DNA of 64,000 nt. Source: Akkermansia muciniphila (GTDB lineage Bacteria > Pseudomonadota > Gammaproteobacteria > Burkholderiales > Burkholderiaceae_C). Below are positions 24,953 through 34,632 of this stretch, in pieces. The stretch spans positions 372,001 to 436,000 of the forward strand of contig CALQKH020000001.1 of NCBI GenBank assembly GCA_943331105.2. Direction: 5' to 3'. The number at the start of each line of letters is the position of its first letter. The stretch's first letter is position 1. Below the pieces are notes generated by a model. That model ran no database searches, was not told the origin of the DNA, and saw only the letters and a program-made list of their open reading frames with translations. Both the position numbers and the translations under genes were made by a program.

Positions 24953-26332
24953 TCAATCGGTCAGTTCGAGCACCGTCGTGTGCCCTTGGGCCATGGGCCA
25001 GGTCAAACCCACGATTTTTTCGCCGTTGAAGCTTGCGCCCACGCTGCGCTGCGTGCTGTCATTCAAGCGCAAGCGGCTCGATGCCACCCCTGCTCCGGGC
25101 GGCACGCCGGGCAAGCTGCTTTGCCCATCCAGGTTCATGGCGTCGCGCCCCGGATCGAAATACCCCCGGGGCCGCGTGAAGCTGAGCACCGCCTGCGCTG
25201 CCCGGTCGGCGTCACTTGCACGCTCTGGCCGCATGTTCAGCCACTGGCTTGATCTGGGCAATGGGCTGCGGTAAATGTGCGTGGTGGCGTAACCTGCCGC
25301 CTGGATCACGAACTCATACGCTGTGTCGCCTCGCCCCCGAAAAGGCCCCCACTTGCCATCAGCCCCGGTGGTTTGAACATGTGCCGCAGCCCCCCGGCGC
25401 TGGCCCGTGGCCGGATCGGTGGCGAAAATTTCCATGCGAGCACCGCGCAAAGGCAGGTTGTTGACGAAATTACCGCTGCCCGAATCCATCGGGTCCAAAC
25501 CCAGGCCCACCAATTTGCCGTTCAGCACCACCTCGTTCTGCCGAACCACACGCGAGCTGGGTGCTTGACCGGTGATGAAACGGTGTGTGGCTTCAAAGGC
25601 GGCTTGAGAGTAAGACGTTTCCCGGTGGTCAATTTTGGGAATGACCACGTTGGTGGCCCCTTTGAGTTCGGGACCATCGAAGCCCACCATCGTGGGTCTG
25701 CCCTTCATGCCCAACCACAGGCCATCGGGTTGCGCAAATTTGTCGTTGTTGTCCGAGCGGATGGTCATCCAGCGGGTAGGGCCACAGACCTCATCGCCTT
25801 GGGTATTTTTGGGGGCATTGAGTTGCTTGAGGAACGGACCCGTGCCTGAAAATTCGTTGGCCTCATTCAGGCCGGGAATAGCCTGCACCCCATGGTTGGG
25901 GGTACCACCCAACACAGCGTGACTGACCACAGCGGCACCGCCACCGTTGCAAATGAAGTTGCGAATCGCATTGCCGCCACGCGAGTTGCCCACCAAAATC
26001 ACTTGGCTTGCCCCGGTTCGGCGCAAGACGGCCTGCACCTCGACCTGCAAAAAGGCCATGTGTTCTTGCGTGGACGATCGTCCGGCTTGCGCTTTGTTGT
26101 CAGCATCGCGAGCCAGTGGGTAAGGCATGTCGAGAGGGTGCAAGCGGTCGGTGGGCCAGCCGTTGGACTCGAAACGCCAAATGGTGGATTGCCACAAGGC
26201 AGCGGAATCACCGTTGCCATGCACAAACACGATGGGTGTTCGCTCTGCCAAGGGTCTGGGCTCCGGCAATGCGCACGCGCTCAGCAGCAATGCTGCCGAA
26301 AGAAGTCCGAATGAGCGACGCTGAAGGTTCAT
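24953..26332 (-). CDS. Alpha/beta hydrolase, lipase-like lipoprotein with RR signal
   Basis: A 459-residue secreted hydrolase. The N-terminus MNLQRRSFGLLSAALLLSAC combines a twin-arginine pair with a lipobox (LSAC, C20), suggesting a Tat-exported lipoprotein. The catalytic domain has TPIVFVHGNGDSAALW (oxyanion region) and the elbow GNSRGG with S117; an acid and histidine (PKIDHRETSY) follow. A C-terminal beta-rich region from about residue 290 is additional. The substrate could be an ester, triglyceride or polyhydroxyalkanoate. ATG 26332 is used in place of an upstream start lacking signal features. Confidence 0.78.
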   Translation of the reverse strand: MNLQRRSFGLLSAALLLSACALPEPRPLAERTPIVFVHGNGDSAALWQSTIWRFESNGWPTDRLHPLDMPYPLARDADNKAQAGRSSTQEHMAFLQVEVQAVLRRTGASQVILVGNSRGGNAIRNFICNGGGAAVVSHAVLGGTPNHGVQAIPGLNEANEFSGTGPFLKQLNAPKNTQGDEVCGPTRWMTIRSDNNDKFAQPDGLWLGMKGRPTMVGFDGPELKGATNVVIPKIDHRETSYSQAAFEATHRFITGQAPSSRVVRQNEVVLNGKLVGLGLDPMDSGSGNFVNNLPLRGARMEIFATDPATGQRRGAAAHVQTTGADGKWGPFRGRGDTAYEFVIQAAGYATTHIYRSPLPRSSQWLNMRPERASDADRAAQAVLSFTRPRGYFDPGRDAMNLDGQSSLPGVPPGAGVASSRLRLNDSTQRSVGASFNGEKIVGLTWPMAQGHTTVLELTD

Positions 26333-26404
26333 GGCATTCCAATCGTGTGCATGGCAAAGCACACATCCTCCTGCGGTAGAGGCCGAAAGCCTGACTCCTG
26401 CGCG

Positions 26405-27211
26405 TCAGCGGGCCTTGTTTTGGGCCCGGCCGAACCCCAACCACAAAAAAGCACCCAAGGCGATCATGGGCAAGCACAGCCACTGACCCATGCTCATGCC
26501 CAAGGAGAGCAAGCCCAAGTGCGCATCAGGCTCTCTGAAAAACTCGGCCACAAAGCGAAAAAAGCCGTATCCGAGCAAAAACGCACCCGAAACCTGGCCC
26601 ATGGGGCGGTCTTTCCGGGCAAACCACCACAACAACACAAACAGCAACAAGCCTTCCAGCGCAATTTGGTAGAGCTGCGAAGGGTGGCGCGGCAATTCAC
26701 CCGCCCCACGGAACACCATGCCCCAAGGCAAGGACGGATCGGCCACACGGCCCCAAAGTTCACCATTCATGAAGTTGCCAATTCGCCCAGCGGCCAGCCC
26801 CGTGGGCACACAGGGCGCCACAAAGTCCATGACCTGCAAAAAAGGCCGCTGACGCGTTCGGGCAAACCAGACCATGGCCAGCATGACCCCCAGCAAACCG
26901 CCATGAAAACTCATGCCTCCCTGCCAAATCGCCATGATTTCCAGTGGGTTAGACAAGTAATACGCCGGTTTGTAAAACAGGCAATAGCCAACGCGACCGC
27001 CCAGGACAACGCCCAACACGCCTAAAAACAAGATGTCTTCCACATCTCTTTTTTGCCATTGCGGCAGATTGGAGAAAGGCAGATGCCCCAGGCGCCGGGT
27101 GCCCAGCCAGTAAAAAAGACCAAATGCGGCCAAATAGGTCAACCCATACCAATGGATGGCCAAGGGCCCCAGTTGCAGGGCGACGGGATCAATTTGTGGG
27201 TGGATCAGCAT
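26405..27211 (-). CDS. lgt: Prolipoprotein diacylglyceryl transferase
   Basis: A 268-residue integral inner-membrane enzyme that transfers diacylglycerol from phosphatidylglycerol to the lipobox cysteine of prolipoproteins. The family signature [13 protein letters not shown] is present, along with [11 protein letters not shown] near the N-terminus and the SFHGGLLG segment. About seven hydrophobic helices are visible. ATG 27211 (MLIHPQID) is the usual start of this family; a 15-codon upstream extension is not supported. It is divergent from ilvD, the gene order seen in many betaproteobacteria. Confidence 0.96.
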   Translation of the reverse strand: MLIHPQIDPVALQLGPLAIHWYGLTYLAAFGLFYWLGTRRLGHLPFSNLPQWQKRDVEDILFLGVLGVVLGGRVGYCLFYKPAYYLSNPLEIMAIWQGGMSFHGGLLGVMLAMVWFARTRQRPFLQVMDFVAPCVPTGLAAGRIGNFMNGELWGRVADPSLPWGMVFRGAGELPRHPSQLYQIALEGLLLFVLLWWFARKDRPMGQVSGAFLLGYGFFRFVAEFFREPDAHLGLLSLGMSMGQWLCLPMIALGAFLWLGFGRAQNKAR

Positions 27212-27336
27212 GCCCGGATTGTGCACCGGCAAGATGCCCTGAAGGACCCGGGACAAATGCTGTGGTCAAGCCGCTTCGGTTTTGGACTGACCGCTAGAAT
27301 GTGACAAATTTTTTTCTAAGCTGAAGAGACGCCACC

Positions 27337-29037
27337 ATGACCGACAAAATCATTCCGATCAAGCCCATCAACGAGCGCAGCGCCAACATCACCGCAGGCA
27401 AATCACGCGCGCCCAACCGCTCGATGTACTACGCCATGGGTTACGAAGAAGGCGATTTCGTCAAGCCTATGGTGGGCGTGGCCAACGGTCACAGCACCAT
27501 CACACCTTGTAACAGCGGCTTGCAAAAACTGGCCGATGCCGCCGTCGAAGGCATCGAAGAAGCGGGCGGCAATGCCCAAATCTTTGGCACGCCCACCATT
27601 TCCGACGGCATGGCCATGGGCACCGAGGGCATGAAGTACTCCCTCGTTTCCCGCGAAGTCATCGCTGACTGCGTCGAAACTTGCGTTCAGGGCCAGTGGA
27701 TGGACGGTGTTTTGGTCGTTGGTGGTTGCGACAAAAACATGCCCGGCGGCCTGATGGGCATGCTGCGCGCCAATGTGCCCGCCATTTACGTTTATGGCGG
27801 CACCATCCTGCCGGGTCGCTACCAAGGCAAAGACCTGAACATCGTCAGCGTGTTTGAAGCGGTGGGAGAAAACGCTGCAGGCAAGATGAGCGATTTCGAC
27901 TTGAAAGAAATCGAAAAGCGCGCGATCCCCGGCACGGGTTCTTGCGGCGGCATGTACACGGCCAACACCATGTCATCCGCCTTTGAAGCTTTGGGCATTT
28001 CTTTGCCCTACTCGTCGACCATGGCCAACGTGCATGAAGAAAAAGTTCACTCCGCCAAAGAGTCGGCCAAAGTCTTGGTCCAAGCCATCCAAAAAGGCAT
28101 CAAGCCCAAAGACATCGTCACACGCAAATCCATCGAGAACGCGGTGGCCGTGATCATGGCCACTGGCGGCTCCACCAACGCGGTGCTGCACTTCTTGGCC
28201 ATTGCCCACTGTGCGGGCGTGGAATGGAGCATCGACGACTTTGAACGCATCCGTCAGCGCACACCCGTTTTGTGTGACCTCAAGCCCAGTGGCAAGGCGT
28301 TGGCGGTCGACCTGCACGTGGCAGGCGGCATCCCTCAAGTCATGAAGATTTTGCTCAACGCCGGCTTGTTGCACGGCGACTGCATCACCATCACCGGTCA
28401 AACCATTGCCGAGGTTTTGAAGGATGTTCCTGACGCGCCGCCCAATGACACCGTCATCCACTCCATCGAAAATGCCATGTACAAGCAAGGCCACTTGGCC
28501 ATCTTGAAGGGCAACTTGTCGCCTGAAGGCGCTGTGGCCAAGATCACGGGCCTGAAAAACCCGGTCATCACGGGTCCTGCCCGCGTGTTTGACGATGAGC
28601 AATCAGCCCTGGAAGCCATTTTGGCCGGCAAGATTGTGGCGGGCGACGTCATGGTGTTGCGTTACCTGGGCCCCAAAGGCGGCCCTGGCATGCCCGAAAT
28701 GCTGGCCCCAACAGGTGCCTTGATCGGCGCTGGCTTGGGCGAGACAGTGGGACTGATCACAGACGGCCGCTTCTCGGGTGGCACCTGGGGCATGGTGGTG
28801 GGTCATGTGGCGCCGGAAGCGGCAGCGGGCGGCAACATCGCCTTTGTCCATGAGGGCGACAGCATCACCATCGACGCGCACAAGCTGCTGTTGGAGCTGA
28901 ACGTGCCCGAAGCCGAATTGGCCAAACGCCGTGAAGGCTGGAAGGCTCCAGCCCCGCGTTACACCCGCGGCGTTCAAGCCAAATTTGCTTTCAACGCCTC
29001 CAGTGCCAGCAAGGGCGCCGTTTTGGACATGTTTTGA
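27337..29037 (+). CDS. ilvD: Dihydroxy-acid dehydratase
   Basis: A 566-residue Fe-S dehydratase for valine, leucine and isoleucine synthesis, converting 2,3-dihydroxy-3-methyl acids to 2-oxo acids. Cluster-binding cysteines lie in [22 protein letters not shown] and [12 protein letters not shown], and a C-terminal catalytic segment [21 protein letters not shown] is present. Length and full conservation fit the short IlvD group. The gene is monocistronic, with an intrinsic terminator just downstream. Confidence 0.97.
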   Translation: MTDKIIPIKPINERSANITAGKSRAPNRSMYYAMGYEEGDFVKPMVGVANGHSTITPCNSGLQKLADAAVEGIEEAGGNAQIFGTPTISDGMAMGTEGMKYSLVSREVIADCVETCVQGQWMDGVLVVGGCDKNMPGGLMGMLRANVPAIYVYGGTILPGRYQGKDLNIVSVFEAVGENAAGKMSDFDLKEIEKRAIPGTGSCGGMYTANTMSSAFEALGISLPYSSTMANVHEEKVHSAKESAKVLVQAIQKGIKPKDIVTRKSIENAVAVIMATGGSTNAVLHFLAIAHCAGVEWSIDDFERIRQRTPVLCDLKPSGKALAVDLHVAGGIPQVMKILLNAGLLHGDCITITGQTIAEVLKDVPDAPPNDTVIHSIENAMYKQGHLAILKGNLSPEGAVAKITGLKNPVITGPARVFDDEQSALEAILAGKIVAGDVMVLRYLGPKGGPGMPEMLAPTGALIGAGLGETVGLITDGRFSGGTWGMVVGHVAPEAAAGGNIAFVHEGDSITIDAHKLLLELNVPEAELAKRREGWKAPAPRYTRGVQAKFAFNASSASKGAVLDMF

Positions 29038-29056
29038 TCCATCACCCCCATCCATG

Positions 29057-29084
29057 AAAAAAGCCACCGCAAGGTGGCTTTTTT
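29057..29084. terminator. Bidirectional intrinsic terminator after ilvD
   Basis: The stem GCCACC/GGTGGC with loop GCAA is flanked by six A on the left and six T on the right. It can end ilvD transcription and also that of the convergent GlcG-like gene. Confidence 0.9.
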
Positions 29085-29107
29085 GTGACCGAAAAAACCT
29101 TAGCGGG

Positions 29108-29515
29108 TCACAAGCCGATCGCAGCAATACCTGCCTTGGCGATCTGGGCGTCTTCGGTGGACTTGACGCCGCTCACACCCACTGCACCGAGACAAAAGCC
29201 ATCTTTCATGATCGGGACGCCGCCTTCCAGCATGCCGTGGATGGTGGGCGCTGACAAAAAGGAGGTGCGCCCGCCATTGATGACATCTTCGTAAACCTTG
29301 CTTTCACGGCGACCCAAAGCGGCCGTGTTGGCTTTGGACGGGGCAATATGGGCAGACACAGGGGGGGCGCCATCCAAACGGGTGAAATGGAGCAAATGGC
29401 CACCCGCGTCCACAATGGCGATGCTCACCGCCCAGTTGTTTTTGAGGGCTTCTGCTTCGGCTGCAGCGGCGATGGCTTTGACATCGGACAGTTCTAGCGA
29501 GGATTGGGTCTTCAT
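29108..29515 (-). CDS. GlcG/HbpS-like (DUF336) protein
   Basis: A 135-residue protein of the GlcG/HbpS family. It shows the usual sequence LTLxDVKxIAAAAEAEA-like start, VSIAIVDAGGHLLHFTRLDGA, then SKANTAALGRRES and GGVPIMKDGFCLGAVGVSG. Family members bind haem or act beside glycolate or propanediol genes; the role here is unknown. ATG 29515 is preferred over 29530 by alignment with family starts, though neither has a good ribosome site. It is a single gene between two convergent or divergent neighbours. Confidence 0.85.
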   Translation of the reverse strand: MKTQSSLELSDVKAIAAAAEAEALKNNWAVSIAIVDAGGHLLHFTRLDGAPPVSAHIAPSKANTAALGRRESKVYEDVINGGRTSFLSAPTIHGMLEGGVPIMKDGFCLGAVGVSGVKSTEDAQIAKAGIAAIGL

Positions 29516-29705
29516 GGCGGAATCATTCAAAAAAGAAAAAAGAGAGCATACACGCGTCAGATCAGCAGATTGAGCACCTCAAAGCAAAACTGATTCAACT
29601 GGATAACCCCATCAACTATGGGAAATCAGCCAAACAAGGTCCAAGGAAGAATCTGCCCTCTACAATGGAAATACCTTTTTTAAAGGCTTATCTAGGAGAT
29701 ACACC

Positions 29706-30398
29706 ATGAGCGACCTTCGCACCCTCAATTCTGCTGGCTGGGGCCATGTTGACCTGGCGGCACGCAACCGCGTTCTGCGCAACACCTATTGGCTGCTGGC
29801 CTTGAGCATGCTGCCCACCGTGCTGGGCGCTTGGGTCGGCGTCAGCACAGGCATCACCCAGTCCCTGACAGGCTTTATGGGTCTGGTGGTGTTCTTGGGC
29901 GGCGCATTCGGATTCATGTTCGCCATCGAGAAAACCAAAAACTCGGCCGCTGGCGTGCCCGTGCTGCTGGCCTTCACCTTCTTCATGGGCCTGATGCTCT
30001 CGCGCATGATCGCCATGGTGCTTGGCTTCAAGAACGGCTCTGACCTCGTCATGACCGCTTTTGCAGGCACTGCTGGCGTGTTTTTTGTGATGGCCAGCCT
30101 GGCCAGCGTCATCAAGCGCGATCTGTCTGGCATGGGCAAATGGCTGTTTGTCGGGGCCATGGTCCTGATGGTGGGCGGCATCATCAACGTTTTTGTGGGC
30201 TCTACCGCAGGCATGTTGGTCTTGTCCACACTGGCCATCGGCATCTTCAGCGCATTCTTGTTGTATGACCTCAAGCGCATCCTGGATGGCGGCGAGACCA
30301 ACTACATCAGCGCCACCTTGGCCCTTTACCTCAGCGTTTTCAACATCTTCCAAAGCTTGTTGGCTCTGCTCGGCATCATGGGCGGCGAGCGCGACTGA
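29706..30398 (+). CDS. Bax inhibitor-1 / YccA family membrane protein
   Basis: A 230-residue inner-membrane protein with seven hydrophobic segments, of the BI-1/TMBIM family. The conserved C-terminal part reads FSAFLLYDLKRILDGGETNYISATLALYLSVFNIFQSLL, holding the family aspartates. E. coli YccA of this type modulates FtsH proteolysis. AGGAGAT lies just upstream of ATG 29706. A terminator follows directly, so it is monocistronic. Confidence 0.93.
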   Translation: MSDLRTLNSAGWGHVDLAARNRVLRNTYWLLALSMLPTVLGAWVGVSTGITQSLTGFMGLVVFLGGAFGFMFAIEKTKNSAAGVPVLLAFTFFMGLMLSRMIAMVLGFKNGSDLVMTAFAGTAGVFFVMASLASVIKRDLSGMGKWLFVGAMVLMVGGIINVFVGSTAGMLVLSTLAIGIFSAFLLYDLKRILDGGETNYISATLALYLSVFNIFQSLLALLGIMGGERD

Positions 30399-30423
30399 AC
30401 TCCCACCCCTCACCTCAAAACAA

Positions 30424-30447
30424 AGGCTCCCTTGGGAGCCTTTTTTT
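30424..30447 (+). terminator. Intrinsic terminator after the YccA-like gene
   Basis: AGGCTCCC and GGGAGCCT form an 8-bp stem with a minimal loop, followed by a run of T to 30447. It lies in the convergent gap with rlmD. Confidence 0.88.
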
Positions 30448-30495
30448 GTGGCCCCCCTTGTCCAAAGAGGCTCCAAAGCAAGAAGCGCGTTCAGA

Positions 30496-31932
30496 TCATG
30501 CCAATTCAAAGACCGCCATGCTCTCGACATGCGCGGTGTGAGCGAACATATTGACCACGCCAGCGCTCACGCAGCGGTAACCGGCGCGGTGCACCAGTAA
30601 ACCCGCATCGCGCGCCAATGTGGCAGGGTTGCAGCTCACATACACAATGCGCTGGGGCGGCGTCCAGCCCTGTCGCAACTCCTTGTTTTCGTTCAACTCT
30701 GCCAGCGCCTTGGCCAGAGCAAAAGCGCCCTCACGAGGAGGGTCCACCAACCATTTGTCGGCCGTGCCATCGGCCACCAGCGTGGCGGGCGTCATGTCAA
30801 ATAAATTGCGCGCCACAAACTCTATGGGGGCCAAAGCCTGACCGGCTGGGCGCATGGCCTGGTTGGCCATGTGGTTCTCACGCGAGCGGGCCACCAGGGT
30901 TTCGGCACCCTCAATACCCAACACCTGCGCCGCTTGGGTGGCAATGGGCAGCGTGAAGTTGCCCAAACCGCAAAACCAGTCGATCACGCGTTCGGTCTTT
31001 TTGGCTTGCAGCAAGCGCAGCGCACGCGCCACCAGCACGCGGTTGATGAAGGGGTTGACCTGGGTGAAGTCAGTAGGCCGAAACGGCATGGTGATGCCAA
31101 AGTCGGGCAAGCCGTAATTCAGTTGCGCCCCACCCTCGTCCAGCAAATGCACCGTGTCAGGCCCTTTGGGCTGCAACCACCACTGCACCTGGTGCTCGGC
31201 GGCAAAAGCGCGCAGCAAGGCTTTGTCGCCATCGCTCAAGGGCTCCAGGTGGCGCAAGACCAATGCCGTGACATCGTCACCGCAGGCCAACTCGATCTGC
31301 GGCAGTGTCTCGCGCGCATCCATTTGAGCTATCAGCGCACGCAAGGGCATGAGCATGGTGCTGACATGCGGCGGCAACACGGGACACGCCTTCATGTCGG
31401 CGATGTAGCGGCTCTTGCGCTCGTGAAAGCCAATCAACACCTCGCCCTTTTTGATCACATAGCGCACAGACAGTCGGGCACGGTAACGATAGCCCCAAGT
31501 CGGTCCCTCGATCGGGCGCAACAGGGTTTCGGCCTTGACCTTGCCCAAGTGCCAGAGGTTGTCCTCGAGCACACGCTGTTTGACCGCCACTTGGGCTGAG
31601 GCCTCCAAGTGCTGCATCTTGCAACCGCCACAAGCGCCTTGGTGCAAACCAAAATTAGGGCACCCAGGGCGAACACGCTGCGACGATTCGTGGTGGATCT
31701 CGGTGACGGTGCCTTGCTCCCAGTTGTTTTTCTTGCGGTGCACGTTGACCGAAACAATTTCAAAGGGCAAAGCGCCTTCGATGAAAACCACCTTGCCATC
31801 AGGCCGACGGGCAATGCCTTGGGCATCCATGTCCAACGACCCCACACGCAAAAACCCTGCGGGCAGGTCTTCACTGGAGTGGCTGGTGTCGTCGGCGTGG
31901 GCTTGGGATAGGGAAATGTCTAATTCACTCAT
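30496..31932 (-). CDS. rlmD: 23S rRNA (uracil-1939-C5)-methyltransferase
   Basis: A 478-residue SAM-dependent RNA m5U methyltransferase of the RumA group. An N-terminal TRAM-like region (about 20-85) precedes the 4Fe-4S cysteine set in [14 protein letters not shown]. The Rossmann methyltransferase domain contains [12 protein letters not shown] and VDPPREGA, and the catalytic cysteine lies in [12 protein letters not shown]. The product modifies U1939 of 23S rRNA. It follows nlpD on the same strand after 106 bp without a clear terminator. Confidence 0.95.
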   Translation of the reverse strand: MSELDISLSQAHADDTSHSSEDLPAGFLRVGSLDMDAQGIARRPDGKVVFIEGALPFEIVSVNVHRKKNNWEQGTVTEIHHESSQRVRPGCPNFGLHQGACGGCKMQHLEASAQVAVKQRVLEDNLWHLGKVKAETLLRPIEGPTWGYRYRARLSVRYVIKKGEVLIGFHERKSRYIADMKACPVLPPHVSTMLMPLRALIAQMDARETLPQIELACGDDVTALVLRHLEPLSDGDKALLRAFAAEHQVQWWLQPKGPDTVHLLDEGGAQLNYGLPDFGITMPFRPTDFTQVNPFINRVLVARALRLLQAKKTERVIDWFCGLGNFTLPIATQAAQVLGIEGAETLVARSRENHMANQAMRPAGQALAPIEFVARNLFDMTPATLVADGTADKWLVDPPREGAFALAKALAELNENKELRQGWTPPQRIVYVSCNPATLARDAGLLVHRAGYRCVSAGVVNMFAHTAHVESMAVFELA

Positions 31933-32038
31933 CCCCCGATTGTCTCAGGATGAGCGACAGAAAAATCAAAGGGCTATGGCGCTGCTCAATGGATTTTTAC
32001 GCTGACTTCGGGCACCAGGCCCGGTGTCACAGACAAGG

Positions 32039-32890
32039 TCAGCGAGCTGGCAAAAACTTGGTGGGATCGACAGGCTTTCCTTGACGCCGAATTTCAAAAT
32101 GCAGCTTCACGCGGTCTGCATCGGTTTTGCCCATCTCGGCGATCTTTTGCCCCTTGCGAACCTGCTGGTCTTCTTTGACAAGCAGCGCCTGGTTATGGGC
32201 GTAAGCGGTCAAGAAGGTGTTGTTGTGCTTCAAGATGATCAGGTTGCCATAACCGCGCAATCCCGCACCGGCATAAACCACTTGACCATCGGCAGCCGCC
32301 AAGATCGGATCGCCCGCTTGGCCTGCGATGTCCAAGCCTTTGTTTTTCACCTCGTCAAAGTTGCCAATGACTTGACCATTGGCTGGCCAAGAAAAAGCAA
32401 AACCTTTATCCGGGGCAGCTTGCGTGGGCGGCGTTTGAGCTTGGGGCAAAGGTTTAGGCGCAGCTTGAGTCGCAGGACCCATGGGCTGGACGACGACGCC
32501 GCTGGGCTCGGTGATGGCGTTGGGTGGGGCTACCCGCAAGACTTGACCCACCTCAATCAAGTTCACATTGGACAAACTGTTCCACAAGGCCAAATCACGC
32601 CAAGACTGACCGTTGTCCAGCGCAATCCGTGTCAGGGTATCGCCGCGTTGCACGGTGTAAAAACCAGGCTTACCAGCATTTTCTGCACCAGGCATCGGTT
32701 TTGCTGAAGTGCTCGCTGCAGGAACATCAGGCGCAGTTGAAGACATAGGTGAAGGCGCAGGGGATGCAGGGCGGCCTGAGACACTTCGGCTTTCCACAGG
32801 GGCAGGCACTCTGGGCGGCGTGTTGCAGCCCGCCAAAAGTACCAGGGCGAGCCCTGCAAGCCAAAGACGGGAAACATGACTAAAAATCAT
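32039..32890 (-). CDS. nlpD: NlpD-type murein hydrolase activator lipoprotein (LysM + degenerate M23)
   Basis: A 283-residue lipoprotein. The signal peptide ends in LLAGC (C22). A proline/serine-rich linker leads to a LysM domain (FYTVQRGDTLTRIALDNG ... VLRV, about 76-120) and a C-terminal M23 domain. The zinc-binding histidine of active M23 peptidases is replaced (NKGLDIAG), as in E. coli NlpD, which activates amidase AmiC rather than cutting murein itself. The order surE-pcm-nlpD is conserved in proteobacteria. rpoS, the usual next gene, is absent here. Confidence 0.93.
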   Translation of the reverse strand: MIFSHVSRLWLAGLALVLLAGCNTPPRVPAPVESRSVSGRPASPAPSPMSSTAPDVPAASTSAKPMPGAENAGKPGFYTVQRGDTLTRIALDNGQSWRDLALWNSLSNVNLIEVGQVLRVAPPNAITEPSGVVVQPMGPATQAAPKPLPQAQTPPTQAAPDKGFAFSWPANGQVIGNFDEVKNKGLDIAGQAGDPILAAADGQVVYAGAGLRGYGNLIILKHNNTFLTAYAHNQALLVKEDQQVRKGQKIAEMGKTDADRVKLHFEIRRQGKPVDPTKFLPAR

Positions 32891-32904
32891 CCGGGTTCAA
32901 TCCT

Positions 32905-33699
32905 TCAAGCAATGCCTGATTTTAGGGGGACAAAGTGAACCGCCTCTAAAACCTGACGGTCGAACCCCTGGCTCGTTTTGTGAATCACCACCAGCGCTTG
33001 ATGGCCGGAGGGCGTCACTGTCGGTGCGACCAAGCGTCCTCCTGTGGCCAACTGATCCAACCAAGCCTGAGGGACGTTGTCTCCACCCGCCGCTGAAATG
33101 ATGCCAGCGTAAGGCGCCCCCTTAGGAAAGCCCAGCATGCCGTCTCCCAGTATCAGATGCACATTCGGCAAACGGAATGGAAGCAGATTCTTTTTGGCTT
33201 TTTCGTGCAAGCCGCGCAAACGTTCAATGCTGTAAACCTCGCTCGCCACATGGCTGAGCACGGCTGCTTGGTAACCACAGCCCGTGCCAATCTCCAAGAT
33301 CCGACCCAACTTGCCTTGAGCGCCTTGACGCAGCAACTCGATCATCCGGGCCACGACATTGGGTTTGGAGATGGTTTGTTCAAATCCTATCGGTAAACTG
33401 GTGTCCTCGTAAGCCTGACCGGCCAATGCCGATTCAACAAAAAGGTGTCGCTCCACCCGGCCCATGGCGTGCAAAATCAGCGCATCTTGGACCCCTTGCG
33501 CCGCCAATTTGGCCACCATCTGAGCCCTGACAGCACCCGAATCCAAGCCCAAGCCCATTGATACAGGTGGTGGGCGATGGGCAGAGATGCTCTTGGATGT
33601 TCCGTTTGCCAGCGTTTTCGATACGGGGATGCTCAAGCTGGGCTTGGGCTTCACGCCCGAGCCATTCAAATTGGCAGGAAAACTGGGCCTTGGCTTCAT
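32905..33699 (-). CDS. pcm: Protein-L-isoaspartate O-methyltransferase
   Basis: A 264-residue SAM-dependent methyltransferase that starts repair of isoaspartyl residues. The SAM motif is ILEIGTGCGYQAAVLSH, and family motifs MGRVERHLFVESALAGQAYEDTSLPIG and QTISKP precede it. The first 50 residues (proline, serine, lysine-rich) are an extension beyond the usual core. ATG 33699 overlaps the surE stop as ATGA, supporting this start over one ten codons upstream. nlpD follows after 14 nt. Confidence 0.95.
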   Translation of the reverse strand: MKPRPSFPANLNGSGVKPKPSLSIPVSKTLANGTSKSISAHRPPPVSMGLGLDSGAVRAQMVAKLAAQGVQDALILHAMGRVERHLFVESALAGQAYEDTSLPIGFEQTISKPNVVARMIELLRQGAQGKLGRILEIGTGCGYQAAVLSHVASEVYSIERLRGLHEKAKKNLLPFRLPNVHLILGDGMLGFPKGAPYAGIISAAGGDNVPQAWLDQLATGGRLVAPTVTPSGHQALVVIHKTSQGFDRQVLEAVHFVPLKSGIA

Positions 33700-34466
33700 T
33701 CGCCGTCCTGCTGCCAAAGGCGACTGCAAGTTTGAGTCCAGGCTTGCAGGTGGTCGTGCTCGGTCAGATCCACTTTCAGAGGTGTCACCACGACATGCCC
33801 TTGATCAGCCGCATGGAAGTCTGTGCCAACGCTGTCATCCATGGCGGCACCCGCAGCACCAATCCAGTACATGGTCTGACCCCTGGGGTCAACTTGGGTG
33901 ATGACCGGCTCAGCAGCATGGCGGCGGCCCAAACGGCAAACCTTGGGCGATTTGATCTGCGACTCCGGCAGATTGGGAATGTTCACATTCAACAACCAAG
34001 GCCGCATGCCGATCAGGTCTTGCTGAATCATTTGCTGGACCATTCGCTTGACCGTGCTGGCCGCCCCATCCAAATGGGCCCAACCCTTGTCAATTTGGGA
34101 AACGGCAATGGCCGGTATGCCAAACAGAAACCCCTCCATGGCCGCGCCAACCGTGCCCGAGTACAGGGTGTCATCTCCCATGTTGGCGCCATTGTTGATG
34201 CCGGAGATCACCAAATCCGGGCGATAGCCCAACAAACCCGTCAAAGCAATGTGCACACAATCAGCGGGCGTGCCGTTGACGTATCGAAAACCGTTGTCTG
34301 CGCGGTTGACATACAGCGGTGTGTGCAGCGTCAATGCATTCGATTTGGCACTGTTGTTGTGCTCTGGGGCCACCACCTCGACCTCGGCGATGTCCTTGAG
34401 CGCGGCATGCAGGGCCACGATGCCTTCGGCCCGAAAGCCATCGTCGTTGGAAATCAGTATTTTCAT
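33696..34466 (-). CDS. surE: 5'/3'-nucleotidase SurE
   Basis: A 256-residue metal-dependent survival-protein phosphatase. MKILISNDDG holds the metal-binding aspartates D8 and D9; the SGINNGANMGDDTLYSGTVGAAMEG segment holds the conserved asparagine and serine. It acts on nucleoside monophosphates and exopolyphosphate. ATG 34466 is the family start; the longer frame is not used. It is first in the surE-pcm-nlpD run and coupled to pcm. Confidence 0.96.
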   Translation of the reverse strand: MKILISNDDGFRAEGIVALHAALKDIAEVEVVAPEHNNSAKSNALTLHTPLYVNRADNGFRYVNGTPADCVHIALTGLLGYRPDLVISGINNGANMGDDTLYSGTVGAAMEGFLFGIPAIAVSQIDKGWAHLDGAASTVKRMVQQMIQQDLIGMRPWLLNVNIPNLPESQIKSPKVCRLGRRHAAEPVITQVDPRGQTMYWIGAAGAAMDDSVGTDFHAADQGHVVVTPLKVDLTEHDHLQAWTQTCSRLWQQDGE

Positions 34467-34632
34467 GGCTGGTTTTTGATCAATCGTCCATTGTAGGTCG
34501 ATGACTGTTTTATGGGACACAACACGCAGCGACAACCAAACACATCAAGTGGTCGCTGGCGAGACATGAAACGGATATCCATGATGACTAAGATAGAAGT
34601 TTGATTTCATTGAAAAGATTTGGAGAAAAAAC

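Noticed and set aside
33540-33699. Frameshift or misassembly at the long Pcm N-terminus
   Set aside because: The proline/serine/lysine-rich extension keeps frame from an ATGA overlap with surE, and such extensions are seen in betaproteobacterial Pcm proteins.
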